64,000 nt of DNA from Rhizomicrobium electricum (GTDB lineage: Bacteria; Pseudomonadota; Alphaproteobacteria; Micropepsales; Micropepsaceae): the NCBI RefSeq assembly GCF_011762045.1, contig NZ_JAASQS010000003.1, positions 492,664 through 556,663 of the forward strand. The letters run 5' to 3'. Of the stretch, positions 1-9,157 are shown piece after piece (position 1 is the stretch's first letter; each line of letters starts with the position of its first letter). The position numbers and the translations under genes were made by a program. Below the pieces are notes generated by a model, which saw only the letters and a program-made list of their open reading frames with translations, did not search any database and was not told the origin of the DNA.

Positions 1-371
1 GCCTCCGCGATCCCTTCGAGACCGCCGACGCCCGAACCGATCATGACACCGGTGCGTTCGCGCTCTTCCTCGGTCCGAGGCTCCCAGCCCGAGTCGGTGA
101 CCGCCTGCTGCGCGGCAGCAAGGCCGAAGACGATGAACTCGTCGACCTTGCGCTGCTCTTTCAGTTCCACATAGGCGTCGGCATTGAACGTGGCGTTCGT
201 GCCGTCGCCCTTGGGAACCATGCAGGCGATCTTGGTGGCAAGATCGTCGGTGTTGAACTTGTCGATGCGACGCGCGCCCGACTGTCCGGCAACCAAACGC
301 TCCCAGGTGCTTTCCACGCCGCTGGCAAGCGGCGTGACAAGCCCCAGTCCTGTCACTACGACTCTACGCAT
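1..371 (-). CDS. fabF: Beta-ketoacyl-ACP synthase II (FabF), N-terminal part, cut by window edge
   Basis: The minus strand starting at ATG 371 translates to MRRVVVTGLGLVTPLASGVE, the typical N-terminus of a FabF-type condensing enzyme. Further on it has a run with GVMIGSGVGGLEG, also family-typical. About 123 residues are present. The catalytic Cys-His-His triad lies beyond the left edge and cannot be checked. The enzyme condenses malonyl-ACP with acyl-ACP in fatty-acid elongation. It follows acpP by 57 bp on the same strand and closes the visible fabD-fabG-acpP-fabF order, so cotranscription is likely. Confidence 0.93.
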   Translation of the reverse strand, partial: MRRVVVTGLGLVTPLASGVESTWERLVAGQSGARRIDKFNTDDLATKIACMVPKGDGTNATFNADAYVELKEQRKVDEFIVFGLAAAQQAVTDSGWEPRTEEERERTGVMIGSGVGGLEGIAE

Positions 372-428
372 GTGAAATCAGGCGCAACGTTACCGAGTCG
401 TCCCCGCGTTGCGCCTCCCGATCGGCTG

Positions 429-665
429 TCAGGCGTTGGCTTTGTCGATGTACTTGACGGCGTCGCCGACCGTCACGATCGACTCCGCAGCGTCGTCCGG
501 AATTTCGATACCGAATTCCTCTTCAAACGCCATCACCAGTTCGACGGTGTCCAAGCTGTCGGCGCCGAGGTCTTCGATGAACGACGCTGTGTCGGTGACC
601 TTCTCGGCATCCACGTTGAGATGCTCGACGACGATCTTCTTCACGCGTTCGGCAGTATCGCTCAT
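429..665 (-). CDS. acpP: Acyl carrier protein
   Basis: This is a 78-residue acidic protein starting [10 protein letters not shown]. The phosphopantetheine attachment motif [10 protein letters not shown] has its serine at residue 37. Length and motif match AcpP, the carrier of growing acyl chains in type II fatty-acid synthesis. The reading frame is open for 25 more codons upstream, but the arginine/lysine-rich extension is unlike any ACP, so the start at 665 was chosen. It lies between fabG and fabF. Confidence 0.96.
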   Translation of the reverse strand: MSDTAERVKKIVVEHLNVDAEKVTDTASFIEDLGADSLDTVELVMAFEEEFGIEIPDDAAESIVTVGDAVKYIDKANA

Positions 666-823
666 TGCTTGTCTAAGCCTTTCCTTCGTTTTTTTCACGC
701 CGCGCTTGCGTTGGACATGGCCCGCGGCAAGGGCCCTCACTGATCCTGTTCGAGTGGGGGTTGGCAGCTTCGTAACACAAAGACATACCGACCGCCACAG
801 GCACTAAGTGACTGAATTAACAA

Positions 824-1564
824 CTAAACCATAGCAAGACCGCCATTGACATGGACGGTCTGACCGGTCACGTACCCCGCTTCGTCGCTGGCGAGATAAA
901 CCACGGCCGCGGCGATATCCGCCGGAGAACCCATACGGGCGGCTGGGATTTTCGCCGATATAGCCTGTTTCTGCGCGTCGGTCAGCACGTCGGTCATCGG
1001 TGTGCCGATGAAACCGGGGGCGACGCAATTCACCGTTACGCCGCGGCTGGCGACTTCATAGGCGATGGATTTCGACATGCCGGCGAGGCCCGCCTTGGCC
1101 GCGGCATAATTGCACTGGCCGGGATTGCCGGTCGAGCCGATGACCGAAGTCACCGAGATGATACGGCCCCAGCGCTTCTTCATCATGCCCCTCAGGCAGG
1201 CGCGCGACAGGCGGAAGGCGGCGGTGAGATCGACGGCGAGCACCGTTTCCCACTCCTCGTCCTTCATCCGCATCGAAAGGTTGTCCTTGGTCACACCGGC
1301 GTTGTTGACCAGGATATCGATCGGCGCGCCCGCAGCCGCTTCGGCCGCTTTCGGCAGCGCCTCGACCGACGCCGCGTCGGCGAGATTGCAGGTCGCCACG
1401 AAGGCGCGCTCGCCGAGTTCGGCTTTCAGCGCTTCCAGCGCTTCGGCGCGGGTCCCCGACAGCACAACGGTGGCGCCTTGGGCATGCAGCGCTTTGGCGA
1501 TACCGCCGCCGATGCCGCCGGACGCGCCGGTGACCAGCGCGACTTTACCGGTAAGATCGAACAT
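824..1564 (-). CDS. fabG: 3-oxoacyl-ACP reductase FabG
   Basis: This is a 246-residue short-chain dehydrogenase. It has the Rossmann motif TGASGGIG at residues 12-19, NNAG at 87-90 and the catalytic Ser140, Tyr153 and Lys157 (NYAAAKAGL). It reduces 3-oxoacyl-ACP with NADPH in the elongation cycle. The ATG at 1564 shares one base with the fabD stop (TGATG), which indicates translational coupling. A TTG one codon upstream is possible but less likely. The neighbours fabD and acpP support FabG over a generic SDR. Confidence 0.95.
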   Translation of the reverse strand: MFDLTGKVALVTGASGGIGGGIAKALHAQGATVVLSGTRAEALEALKAELGERAFVATCNLADAASVEALPKAAEAAAGAPIDILVNNAGVTKDNLSMRMKDEEWETVLAVDLTAAFRLSRACLRGMMKKRWGRIISVTSVIGSTGNPGQCNYAAAKAGLAGMSKSIAYEVASRGVTVNCVAPGFIGTPMTDVLTDAQKQAISAKIPAARMGSPADIAAAVVYLASDEAGYVTGQTVHVNGGLAMV

Positions 1565-2520
1565 CAAAGGGTCCTCGCGAAGGCTTCGATATCGGCCGGC
1601 GTATCGAGACTGACGTTGGCCAGATCCCGGTCGATGCGCTTGACCATGCCGGTCAGAACCTTGTTGCCGCCGAATTCGACCGTGGTGTCGACGCCGAGGC
1701 CGCGGAACGAGAGCACGCTCTCGCGCCAGCGCACCCGGCCGGTGACCTGTTCGACCAGGAGGCGGCGGATGGCATCGGGCTCGGCAGTCGGCAGCGCGGT
1801 GACGTTCGCCACCACCGGCACGACCGGCGGCTGGATGGTCACGGCAGCCAGCGCTTCCGCCATTTTATCGGCGGCGGGCTGCATCATCGGGCAATGGAAC
1901 GGCGCGGAAACGGCCAGCGGCAGTGCGCGTTTGACGCCTTTGACCTTGGCGAGTTCGCCGGCGCGGGTCACGGTCGCCTTGAGGCCGGAGATAACGACTT
2001 GGCCTGGGGCGTTGTCGTTGGCGACGACGCAGACGGGATGGGCTTCCACCGCATCGGCGACGGCTTCCTTGGCAACCTCTTCGGCCAGCGCCACGTCGGC
2101 GCCGATCAGAGCGAACATCGCGCCTTCGCCGACCCGAACGGCGGCCTGCATGGCCTGGCCGCGGATTTTCAAGAGACGCGCGGTATCGGCAAGGCTGAAG
2201 GCGCCGGCAGCGCACAGGGCCGAATATTCGCCGAGCGAATGGCCGGCCACCAGCTTGCCGTGGGTATGGAGTTCGAAGCCCGCTTCGCGCTGCATCACCC
2301 GCAGCACGGCGATCGAGGCGGCCATGATGGCGGGCTGGGCATTCTCGGTGAGAACCAGATCGGCCTCGGGGCCTTCCCACATCAGGCGGGAGAGATTCTG
2401 CGACAGCGCTTCGTCGACTTCCTGGAAAACATCGCGGGCCGAGCTGAAGGCATCGGCGAGCACCTTGCCCATGCCGACGGCCTGGCTGCCCTGCCCCGGA
2501 AAGATGAATGCGCGCGTCAT
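1564..2520 (-). CDS. fabD: Malonyl-CoA:ACP transacylase FabD
   Basis: This 318-residue protein begins MTRAFIFPGQGSQAVGMG. The FPGQGSQ oxyanion-region motif and the active-site GHSLGE (Ser95) identify malonyl transacylase, which loads malonyl groups onto ACP. The frame stays open ten codons upstream, but ATG 2520 directly precedes the conserved start, so it was chosen. It is the first gene of the fab operon seen here. A 135-bp gap separates it from the TetR gene behind it. Confidence 0.95.
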   Translation of the reverse strand: MTRAFIFPGQGSQAVGMGKVLADAFSSARDVFQEVDEALSQNLSRLMWEGPEADLVLTENAQPAIMAASIAVLRVMQREAGFELHTHGKLVAGHSLGEYSALCAAGAFSLADTARLLKIRGQAMQAAVRVGEGAMFALIGADVALAEEVAKEAVADAVEAHPVCVVANDNAPGQVVISGLKATVTRAGELAKVKGVKRALPLAVSAPFHCPMMQPAADKMAEALAAVTIQPPVVPVVANVTALPTAEPDAIRRLLVEQVTGRVRWRESVLSFRGLGVDTTVEFGGNKVLTGMVKRIDRDLANVSLDTPADIEAFARTL

Positions 2521-2655
2521 GACAACCGTGCCCCTAAACCGAGAAACCACCGCGATAATGCGACGGTCCTCGAAGCCGGGCGAGACAAATCAAGCGGCGT
2601 ACCTTAAGTCAAGCACAGGTCCGTTGCCGCGCGGGTCCGCGCGCCAAAGTCACAG

Positions 2656-3315
2656 TCAAGACCTGTCGTTTTCCCGTGCCGAGCGACTCAAGGTCTCGTT
2701 GCCGTAGGCCGCCAGAAACACGGCGGTAATCCTGCGCGTTTCGGCTTCCAGCGCGACGCCGTCCGGGGCCTCGATCGAGTTCCACAGCCGCTGGGTGTGC
2801 AGATTTCCGGCGGTGAGATCGAGGAATGTGTCGGCCGCCTCCAAGGGATTGCAGGGCCGCAGCGTGCCTTCGGCCACCAGTTTGGCGAAGTAGCGTGCGA
2901 TTCGCTCCAGCCCGCGGTGGACCGCCAGTTCGTAGGTCGTTTTGCCGATTTCCGGAAAGCGGCCGGCTTCGGCGATGATGAGGCGATAGCCCGACACGAT
3001 GGTATCGCTGAGCAGCCCGTCGAGGCAGCGGCGCACCAGTTCGGTAATCGCCTCATTGGGGTCTTCGGCCGTCAGCCTGAGATTGAAGATGCGGTCGAAA
3101 AGACCGGTCGTTTCACGATCGATGACCGCGACGAACAGATCTTTCTTGGACGGGAAATAGCTGTAGAGAGTCGCCTTCGAACCGCCGACCAGGGCCGCGA
3201 TCCGGCTCATCGAGGTCCCGGAGTAGCCGTCCTGCAGAAAGGCCTCGCGCGCGATATCCAGAATCGCAGCACGACGCTCGTCGGGACTGGGTTTGCGGCC
3301 TTCGACCATTACCAT
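2656..3315 (-). CDS. TetR/AcrR-family regulator (copy 1 of a tandem pair)
   Basis: This 219-residue protein has an N-terminal TetR helix-turn-helix (ILDIAREAF ... GTSMSRIAALVGGSKATLYSYF, about residues 17-52) and a C-terminal ligand domain. It is clearly paralogous along its whole length to the next gene (shared RLIIAE/RLIVAE, GRFPEIG, FLDLT, RLWN). A second ATG two codons in (3309) is equally possible. A 20-bp near-palindrome lies 70 bp upstream of the start. By position it probably autoregulates and/or controls the efflux operon. The ligand is unknown. Confidence 0.85.
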   Translation of the reverse strand: MVMVEGRKPSPDERRAAILDIAREAFLQDGYSGTSMSRIAALVGGSKATLYSYFPSKKDLFVAVIDRETTGLFDRIFNLRLTAEDPNEAITELVRRCLDGLLSDTIVSGYRLIIAEAGRFPEIGKTTYELAVHRGLERIARYFAKLVAEGTLRPCNPLEAADTFLDLTAGNLHTQRLWNSIEAPDGVALEAETRRITAVFLAAYGNETLSRSARENDRS

Positions 3316-3384
3316 GTCCGCTTCTTAGCCTCCGCGCCTGCCTGGGCGTAAGAGTTTTCGCTTGACTTCAGCGCCGCACACGCT

Positions 3385-3404
3385 ACTGTACTGTACGGTA
3401 CAGT
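3385..3404. promoter_or_regulatory. Probable TetR operator upstream of copy 1
   Basis: This is a 20-bp near-perfect inverted repeat (ACTGTACTGT / ACGGTACAGT, nine of ten positions symmetric) in the promoter region of the first TetR gene. On the minus strand a TTGACT (-35-like) box overlaps its edge, so bound repressor could block transcription. A related imperfect palindrome occurs at 4241-4261. That it is an operator is inferred from symmetry and position. Confidence 0.6.
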
Positions 3405-3536
3405 CAATAAGAGCTCGCGCAGAGCTTCGCCTATTGGCGAATGACTGCAAGGGCGGCGGCGCGGTATCCCGCGTAGGCACGTTTCCCCCAAAAAAACTGC
3501 CGTGCCGCCCTTGCACTCTCTTTCTCCCGCAAATTC

Positions 3537-4196
3537 TCAGTACCCGGAATATTTCCGCGCCTCGCGGCTGTAGACGTCGTTGCCGAACGCGGCGAGGAAG
3601 GTGGAAGCGATGCGATCGACTTCCGCCGTCATGCGTTCGGGATCGATCGCCGGCATCACGTTCCACAGACGCAATTTGTGCAGCACGCCGGAGGTGAGGT
3701 CGAGAAACTGCTCGGCGGCCATCTTGGGATTGACCTCGCGCATCTCGCCGCACTCGATCGCGCGCTTGAAAAAAGCCGCCAGATGCTGGGTTCCGCGCCG
3801 CAGAGCGATGTCGTGCATGGCGTGGCCGATTTCGGGAAAACGTCCGGATTCGGCGACGATCAGCCGATACGCCGCGATCATCTCTTCGCCCAGCATGGCG
3901 CCCATCAGCCGCCGCGCCAGTTCGTGGACGCGATCGCGGAAATCGCCGGCGATCTCGGTGGCGACAAAGATTTCATCGAACAGCTTGGCGCATTCGCGGT
4001 CGGTGACGGCGACGAACAGCTCCTTCTTGGAGTCGAAGTAGTTGTAGAGCGTGGTCTTGGAGCCGCCGAGCAGCGCCGCGATGCGCGACATCGACGTGCC
4101 GGCATAGCCCTCGCGGATGAACGCCGCGTAGGCGATGTCCAGGATGTGATTGCGCCGCTCGTCGGGCGTCGCTCGTCTGGAGTCCGCCAATTCCAT
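3537..4196 (-). CDS. TetR/AcrR-family regulator (copy 2 of a tandem pair), divergent from efflux operon
   Basis: This is a 219-residue TetR protein, the same length as copy 1. It has GTSMSRIAALLGGSKTTLYN as the recognition part of its helix-turn-helix. The start at 4196 (MELADSRRATPDERR) is preferred over an upstream in-frame ATG at 4277, because that extension would run through the operator and into the divergent gene. It is divergently transcribed from the outer-membrane efflux gene, with an 80-bp shared control region containing a GTAC-rich palindrome. It is most likely the local repressor of the efflux operon. Confidence 0.85.
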   Translation of the reverse strand: MELADSRRATPDERRNHILDIAYAAFIREGYAGTSMSRIAALLGGSKTTLYNYFDSKKELFVAVTDRECAKLFDEIFVATEIAGDFRDRVHELARRLMGAMLGEEMIAAYRLIVAESGRFPEIGHAMHDIALRRGTQHLAAFFKRAIECGEMREVNPKMAAEQFLDLTSGVLHKLRLWNVMPAIDPERMTAEVDRIASTFLAAFGNDVYSREARKYSGY

Positions 4197-4240
4197 TCCG
4201 CTCAGCCTCCGCTGCTTGACACAGCCGTCAACATCGTGTT

Positions 4241-4261
4241 TGTACCGTACTGTATCGTACA
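4241..4261. promoter_or_regulatory. Probable TetR operator in front of the efflux operon
   Basis: This is an imperfect 21-bp inverted repeat (TGTACCGTAC T GTATCGTACA, eight of ten pairs) between the second TetR gene and the efflux operon. It resembles the site at 3385-3404 through the shared GTAC core. A TTGACA box at 4216-4221 lies about 20 bp upstream on the + strand, so the palindrome falls around the expected -10/transcription start. That it is the repressor site is inferred. Confidence 0.6.
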
Positions 4262-4276
4262 GATCGCGGGTCGCCA

Positions 4277-5734
4277 ATGGCCAATTTGCGCCGAAGAGCC
4301 CTGTGCAGCAGTGCTGCGCTTGCCGGAATCGTAGCGTTCGCGCTTGCCGGGTGCGCCCCCGACCTCGGTCCCAAGCCCGAAATGGCCGCGCCCGGTTCGC
4401 TTGCCTCCGCCAAGAGCCTTGTCGCGCCTGCCGCCGAATGGCCCGTGGAAGCCTGGTGGAAGGCCTATAACGATCCCCAGCTCGACCGTCTGATCGACGA
4501 TGCGCTGAAAGATTCGCCCGACCTCAAAATGGCCGCCGCGCGCGTCAGGGCCGCCGAGGCGATGGCCGATATCAATGAATCGTTGTTGTGGCCGACCATC
4601 GTGGGCGACGCCACCTTCATGGAAACCGAGATCACCCAGAACATCGGTCTGGCCGACAACTATATGGGCAATCTGTTCAAGCAGAACCTGCCCAAGGGCT
4701 TCCATCACCTCGCCGCGCTGTCGCTCGGCATGCAGTACCAGCTCGATCTTTTCGGGAAGAACCACGCCAATTTTGCCGCCGCGATGTCGACCGCCGAAGC
4801 GGCCAAGGCCGATGAAGCCTCGGCGCGGCTGCAGATCGCCGCCGGCATGGCCACCTATTACGCCATCCTGACCCAGCTCTTCGCCGACGAGGCCACCAGC
4901 GAGAATGCCGTCAAGGTGCGCTCGGAAAGCGCCGCGCTGGTCGAGAAGCGGTTCAAGTCCGGGCTCGAAAACGAAGCCTCGCTCAGCCAGGCGCGGGCCC
5001 AGATGGAATCGGCCAAGGTGCAGCTCGAGGCGGTGAAGGCCGCGACCCTCAAGGTCCGCCATGCCATCGCCGCGCTGGCCGGCAAAGGCCCCGATTACGG
5101 CCTCGCCATCGAACCGGCGGCGACGCATCCGCTGCGCTCGGACGGCCTGCCCGCTTCGCTCGCTGCCGATCTGGTCGGCCGCCGTCCCGATGTGGTGGCG
5201 GCGCGCAAGACCGTCGAAGGCGCCGGCTACGGCATCGACGCGGCGAACGCGAATTTCTATCCCAACATCGACCTCACCGGCATGTACGGCTTCGGCACGC
5301 TCGATGCGAAGCACTTGTTCGACGCCTCGTCGGAGATGGCCGGCATCGGCCCGGCGCTGCGCCTGCCGATCTTCGACTACGGCCGCAACAAGGCGATCTA
5401 TCGCGCCTCGCGCGCCAAGTTCGACGCCGCCGTCGCGCTCTACGACAAGACGCTGACGAATGCGCTGAAAGACGTCGCCGACGCCTATTCCGACCGCAAG
5501 GCGCTGGACGGCGAACTCCTCCATGCCCGCAAGGCCCTCAGCGAAAGCGAGAACGCCTATCGCGTCATCAGGGTCCGCTACGACGCGGGCATGGCGCGCT
5601 ACATCGACGTGCTGACGGTCGAAGACAAGCTCTTGGCGGTACGCATGGCGGTGGCCGACCTCGAAGCCCAGGCCTTCGCCCGTGATATCGCCCTCATTCG
5701 CGCCCTCGGCGGCGGCTACACCGAAAAGAAGTGA
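4277..5734 (+). CDS. Outer-membrane efflux lipoprotein, NodT/OprM family
   Basis: This 485-residue TolC-like channel subunit has a lipoprotein signal with lipobox LAGC (Cys26). Two similar halves with long helical stretches follow, typical of the outer-membrane efflux family. Examples are RRPDVVAARKTVEGAGYGI and the repeated sequence around residues 185-265. It should form the outer-membrane exit duct for the EmrAB-like pump encoded immediately downstream. The downstream ATG is only a few bases past its stop codon, which indicates an operon. Confidence 0.88.
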   Translation: MANLRRRALCSSAALAGIVAFALAGCAPDLGPKPEMAAPGSLASAKSLVAPAAEWPVEAWWKAYNDPQLDRLIDDALKDSPDLKMAAARVRAAEAMADINESLLWPTIVGDATFMETEITQNIGLADNYMGNLFKQNLPKGFHHLAALSLGMQYQLDLFGKNHANFAAAMSTAEAAKADEASARLQIAAGMATYYAILTQLFADEATSENAVKVRSESAALVEKRFKSGLENEASLSQARAQMESAKVQLEAVKAATLKVRHAIAALAGKGPDYGLAIEPAATHPLRSDGLPASLAADLVGRRPDVVAARKTVEGAGYGIDAANANFYPNIDLTGMYGFGTLDAKHLFDASSEMAGIGPALRLPIFDYGRNKAIYRASRAKFDAAVALYDKTLTNALKDVADAYSDRKALDGELLHARKALSESENAYRVIRVRYDAGMARYIDVLTVEDKLLAVRMAVADLEAQAFARDIALIRALGGGYTEKK

Positions 5735-5742
5735 GAAAGCGC

Positions 5743-6726
5743 ATGACCGACACATCCGCAGGTCTCAGCGAGACGCGCAAGAAGCTGTTCACCTATCTCG
5801 GCCTCGGCGTTGCCGCCGTCGCGCTGATCGCCGTGGGCTACTGGTTCTTCGTCGGATCGCATTACGTCTCGACCGACAACGCCTACGTCAACGTCTCGTC
5901 GGCGCAGGTGACCCCGCTCACCAACGGCAAGGTGATGGACGTGCGCGTGCACGACTCCGAGCAGGTCAACAAAGGCGACGTGCTGGTGGTGATCGATCCC
6001 GCCGACGCGCAGTTGCTGGTCAACCAGGCCGAAGCCGGCTACGGCGCCACGCTGCGCAAGATCCGCACCTATTTCGCCCAGGCCGCCGCCCGCAAGGCCG
6101 ATTGCACCCGCACCCGTCTCGATTATCAGCGCCGCGCCTCGATCCAGAACACCGGCGCCATGTCGAACGAGGAATTCACCAGCTACCGCGCCGCCTATGA
6201 AGCTTCCTGCGCCGCCTTGCAGGCTGCCGAAGCGCTGACGGCGAACACCACGGTCGAGAACCACCCCGAGGTGCAGGCCGCCAAGGCGCAGCTCGATACC
6301 GCCAAGCTGAACCTGTCGCGCACGATCATCACCGCGCCGGTGACGGGCATCGTCGCCCAGCGCAACGTCCAGATCGGCCAGATGGTCGGCGCCGGACGCC
6401 CGATCATGACGGTGGTGCCGGTCCAGGACGTCTATGTCGACGCCAATTTCAAGGAAGACCAGCTCGCCAAGGTGCACACCGGCCAGAAGGTGACGCTGAC
6501 CAGCGATCTCTATGGTTCGTCGGTGAAGTTCCACGGCACCGTCTCCGGTCTCGGCGGCGGCACCGGCGCGGCGTTCGCCGTCATTCCGGCCCAGAACGCC
6601 ACCGGCAACTGGATCAAGGTGGTGCAGCGCATTCCGGTGCGCATCGCCCTCGACCCGGCCGACCTCAAGGCCCATCCCTTGCGCGTCGGTCTGTCGATGA
6701 AAGCTTCCATCGACGTTTCCGAGTAG
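5743..6726 (+). CDS. emrA: EmrA/HlyD-type membrane fusion protein
   Basis: This 327-residue periplasmic adaptor has a short cytoplasmic start, one membrane segment (LGLGVAAVALIAVGYWFF, about residues 21-38), then biotinyl-lipoyl-like halves (YVSTDNAYVNVSSAQVTPL ... GDVLVVIDPADA; RTIITAPVTGIVAQRNV) flanking a helical hairpin. This is the standard EmrA layout linking an MFS pump to an outer-membrane channel. ATG 5743 was chosen. A GTG at 5731 overlapping the upstream stop is an alternative four codons longer. The emrB-like start follows its stop by three bases. Confidence 0.88.
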   Translation: MTDTSAGLSETRKKLFTYLGLGVAAVALIAVGYWFFVGSHYVSTDNAYVNVSSAQVTPLTNGKVMDVRVHDSEQVNKGDVLVVIDPADAQLLVNQAEAGYGATLRKIRTYFAQAAARKADCTRTRLDYQRRASIQNTGAMSNEEFTSYRAAYEASCAALQAAEALTANTTVENHPEVQAAKAQLDTAKLNLSRTIITAPVTGIVAQRNVQIGQMVGAGRPIMTVVPVQDVYVDANFKEDQLAKVHTGQKVTLTSDLYGSSVKFHGTVSGLGGGTGAAFAVIPAQNATGNWIKVVQRIPVRIALDPADLKAHPLRVGLSMKASIDVSE

Positions 6727-6729
6727 CCC

Positions 6730-8289
6730 ATGACAAGGGCCGACGACATCGCGGACCCGTCGCACGTCCATGGCGTGACGCTGGTCCTGGTGGTGCTGGT
6801 GCTGGCGCTGGCGAATTTCCTCGCCATCATGGACATCACCATCGTCAACGTGCTGGTGCCGCAGATCGCCGGCTCGCTGGCGGTGTCGAGTGCCGACGGC
6901 ACCTGGGTCATCACCTCCTACGCGGTGGCCGAAGCCATCATGGTGCCGCTGACCGGCTGGCTGGCGGAACGCTTCGGGCCGGTCAAGGTGTTCGTCGCCG
7001 GCATTGCCGGGTTCGGCATCGTGTCGGTGCTGTGCGGACTGGCGACCACCCTGCCGATGCTGATCGCGTTCCGCATCATGCTCGGCATCTGCGGCGGTCC
7101 GCTGATCCCCTTGTCGCAGACCCTGCTGCTGACGGTCGTTCCCAAAAAGTACGAAATGCCGGCGCTCGCCGTGTGGTCGATGACGACCATCCTCGGGCCG
7201 GTGGCGGGCCCCGTGCTCGGCGGCATCATCGCCGACCAGTGGAGCTGGCCGTGGGCGTTCCATTTCAAGATGCCGCTGGCCCTGGGGCTGGCCGCGCTGG
7301 CGTGGTACGTGCTCAAGAAGCATGAAATGCCGACCACCAAGGCGCGGGTGGATTTCGTCGGCCTCGGCCTTTTGATCCTGTGGGTCGGCGCACTCCAGAT
7401 CATGCTCGGCAACGGCCAGAACATGGACTGGTTCAACAACGATTTCATCGTCGCGCTGCTGATCGTCACCATTCTCGGCTTCATCAGCTTCGTGATCTGG
7501 GAGATGACCGACAGGAAGCCGATCGTCGATCTGCGCATTTTCAGCAACCGCGCCTTTTCGGTGTCGATGGTCGTGATTTTCCTGGCCTACGGCGCGTTGT
7601 TCGGCGCCGTCGTGCTGGTGCCGCTGTGGCTGCAGAACATCATGGGCTACACGGCGACGTGGGCGGGCTACAACACCGCCTTTGCCGGCCTGATCTCGCT
7701 GCCGGTGGCCCCGCTCACCACCAAGCTGATGAGCAAATACGACCATCGCGGCATCGTCATGGTGGGCTTGTTGTTCTGCGCCGCCTCGAGCCTGATGCGC
7801 ATCTTCTACAGCCTCGACGTCACCTTCGGACAGACGCTGTGGCCGCAAGTGCTGCAAGGCATCAGCTTCCCGCTGATCCTGATTCCGCTGATGGACATGA
7901 GCGTCTCCTCGCTGCCGGCGAAGGACACCGCGTCGGGCGCCGGCCAGTTCAACTTCATCCGGACGCTGTCGGGCGCCATCGCCACCGCCATCGTGGTGGC
8001 GGTCTGGGAAGACGCCATCAAATGGAGCAAGGCGACGCTGGCCGGCTCCGTCCAGCACGGCCCCGACATGCTGCTGGCGCTGCAGCAGATGGGCGGCTTC
8101 TCCGAAGCCAAGGCGCGCAGCCTGTTCGATCTGGCGGTGCTGCAGCAGGCCGCCCAGCTCGGTACCAACCAGTCGTTCCTGGCGATCGGCGTCGTGCTGC
8201 TCGTCACCGCGGGCCTGGTTTGGATCGCCCCCAAGCCGCCCCGGCACGCCAACGGCAATGGCAACGGCAAGCCCCCGATAGGACACTGA
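6730..8289 (+). CDS. emrB: EmrB/QacA-type MFS multidrug transporter (DHA2 family)
   Basis: This 519-residue protein is highly hydrophobic, consistent with 14 membrane helices. It carries the DHA2 signatures ANFLAIMDITIVNVLVPQIA in helix 1, WVITSYAVAEAIMVPLTGWL, and RFG after helix 2 (motif A region). It is the proton-driven inner-membrane pump of the tripartite system formed with the two preceding genes. Substrates cannot be read from sequence. The C-terminus is a short asparagine/glycine-rich tail. Control by the divergent TetR pair is inferred. Confidence 0.9.
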   Translation: MTRADDIADPSHVHGVTLVLVVLVLALANFLAIMDITIVNVLVPQIAGSLAVSSADGTWVITSYAVAEAIMVPLTGWLAERFGPVKVFVAGIAGFGIVSVLCGLATTLPMLIAFRIMLGICGGPLIPLSQTLLLTVVPKKYEMPALAVWSMTTILGPVAGPVLGGIIADQWSWPWAFHFKMPLALGLAALAWYVLKKHEMPTTKARVDFVGLGLLILWVGALQIMLGNGQNMDWFNNDFIVALLIVTILGFISFVIWEMTDRKPIVDLRIFSNRAFSVSMVVIFLAYGALFGAVVLVPLWLQNIMGYTATWAGYNTAFAGLISLPVAPLTTKLMSKYDHRGIVMVGLLFCAASSLMRIFYSLDVTFGQTLWPQVLQGISFPLILIPLMDMSVSSLPAKDTASGAGQFNFIRTLSGAIATAIVVAVWEDAIKWSKATLAGSVQHGPDMLLALQQMGGFSEAKARSLFDLAVLQQAAQLGTNQSFLAIGVVLLVTAGLVWIAPKPPRHANGNGNGKPPIGH

Positions 8290-8320
8290 CCGCCTCGTCC
8301 CGTTATGCTATAGGACGGGC

Positions 8321-9157
8321 ATGTACGAGACGCTCAAAGCCTTCGTCGAACGCCCCGCGCCGTTTTCCGCCTACACCACGCCGGATCTGTGGACCGACGA
8401 ATACGTCTCGGCCCGCATGCTGGAATTCCACCTCGATCCGGCCTGCGACCTCGCCTCGCGGCGGCCGGAGGCGATCGACGCACTGGTCAAGTGGCTCGAG
8501 ACCCATGTCGGCCTTGCCGGCAAGAAGGTCACCGATCTCGGCTGCGGCCCCGGCCTCTATGCCGAGCGTATGGCGATGCACGGCGCCCGCATCACCGGCT
8601 TCGACTTCTCGCAGCGCTCGCTGGCCCACGCCCGCCGCCAGGCCGGCGCCAAGAAGCTCGCCATCGAATACCAGCTCGGCGACTACCTGAAGGATGCCCT
8701 TCCGGAAGGCCAGAACCTCGTCACGTTGATCTATTGCGACTACTGCGTCCTGTCGCCGACGCAACGTGCGGCGCTGCTGAAGCGCATCCACGCCATGCTG
8801 CGGCCGGGCGGACACTTCCTGTTCGACGTCGCGTCGCGCCCGGAGTTCGGGCAGGTGGAAGAAGGCTTCGTTTGCGAGCGCCGCCTGATGAATGGCTTCT
8901 GGGCCGAGGGCGATTATTTCGGCTTCAAGATCACCCACCGCTACGAGGACCAGTACCTCGCGCTCGACCGCTACCAGATCGTCGAGCCCAAGCGCACGCG
9001 CGAGATCTATAACTGGCTGCAGTATTTCATGCCCGACGAAATCGACGCCGAACTCGGCGCCGCCGGGTTCGAAACCGCGGAGGTTTTCGACATCTCTTCC
9101 GGCGGCAAATGGATCACCAAGTCGGCGCCGTTCGGCGTGCTGGCAAGGAAGAAGTAG
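8321..9157 (+). CDS. Class I SAM-dependent methyltransferase
   Basis: This 278-residue protein has SAM-binding motif I VTDLGCGPGLYAERM (about residues 70-84), a following acidic strand end (ITGFDFS) and a post-I region YCDYCVL...MLRPGGHFLFDV. The substrate is unknown. The C-terminal part (KWITKSAPFGVLARK) is family-like. Its stop abuts the stop of hemN, so the two genes converge with no spacer. Confidence 0.82.
   Translation: MYETLKAFVERPAPFSAYTTPDLWTDEYVSARMLEFHLDPACDLASRRPEAIDALVKWLETHVGLAGKKVTDLGCGPGLYAERMAMHGARITGFDFSQRSLAHARRQAGAKKLAIEYQLGDYLKDALPEGQNLVTLIYCDYCVLSPTQRAALLKRIHAMLRPGGHFLFDVASRPEFGQVEEGFVCERRLMNGFWAEGDYFGFKITHRYEDQYLALDRYQIVEPKRTREIYNWLQYFMPDEIDAELGAAGFETAEVFDISSGGKWITKSAPFGVLARKK

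Noticed and set aside
851..2707. 618-codon + strand frame across the fab operon
   Set aside because: Antisense of fabG and fabD, whose identities are certain.
5716..8286. 856-codon minus-strand frame under the efflux operon
   Set aside because: Very rich in His/Arg/Asp/Gly, as expected from the antisense of GC-rich genes. The + strand genes have unmistakable EmrA and EmrB motifs.
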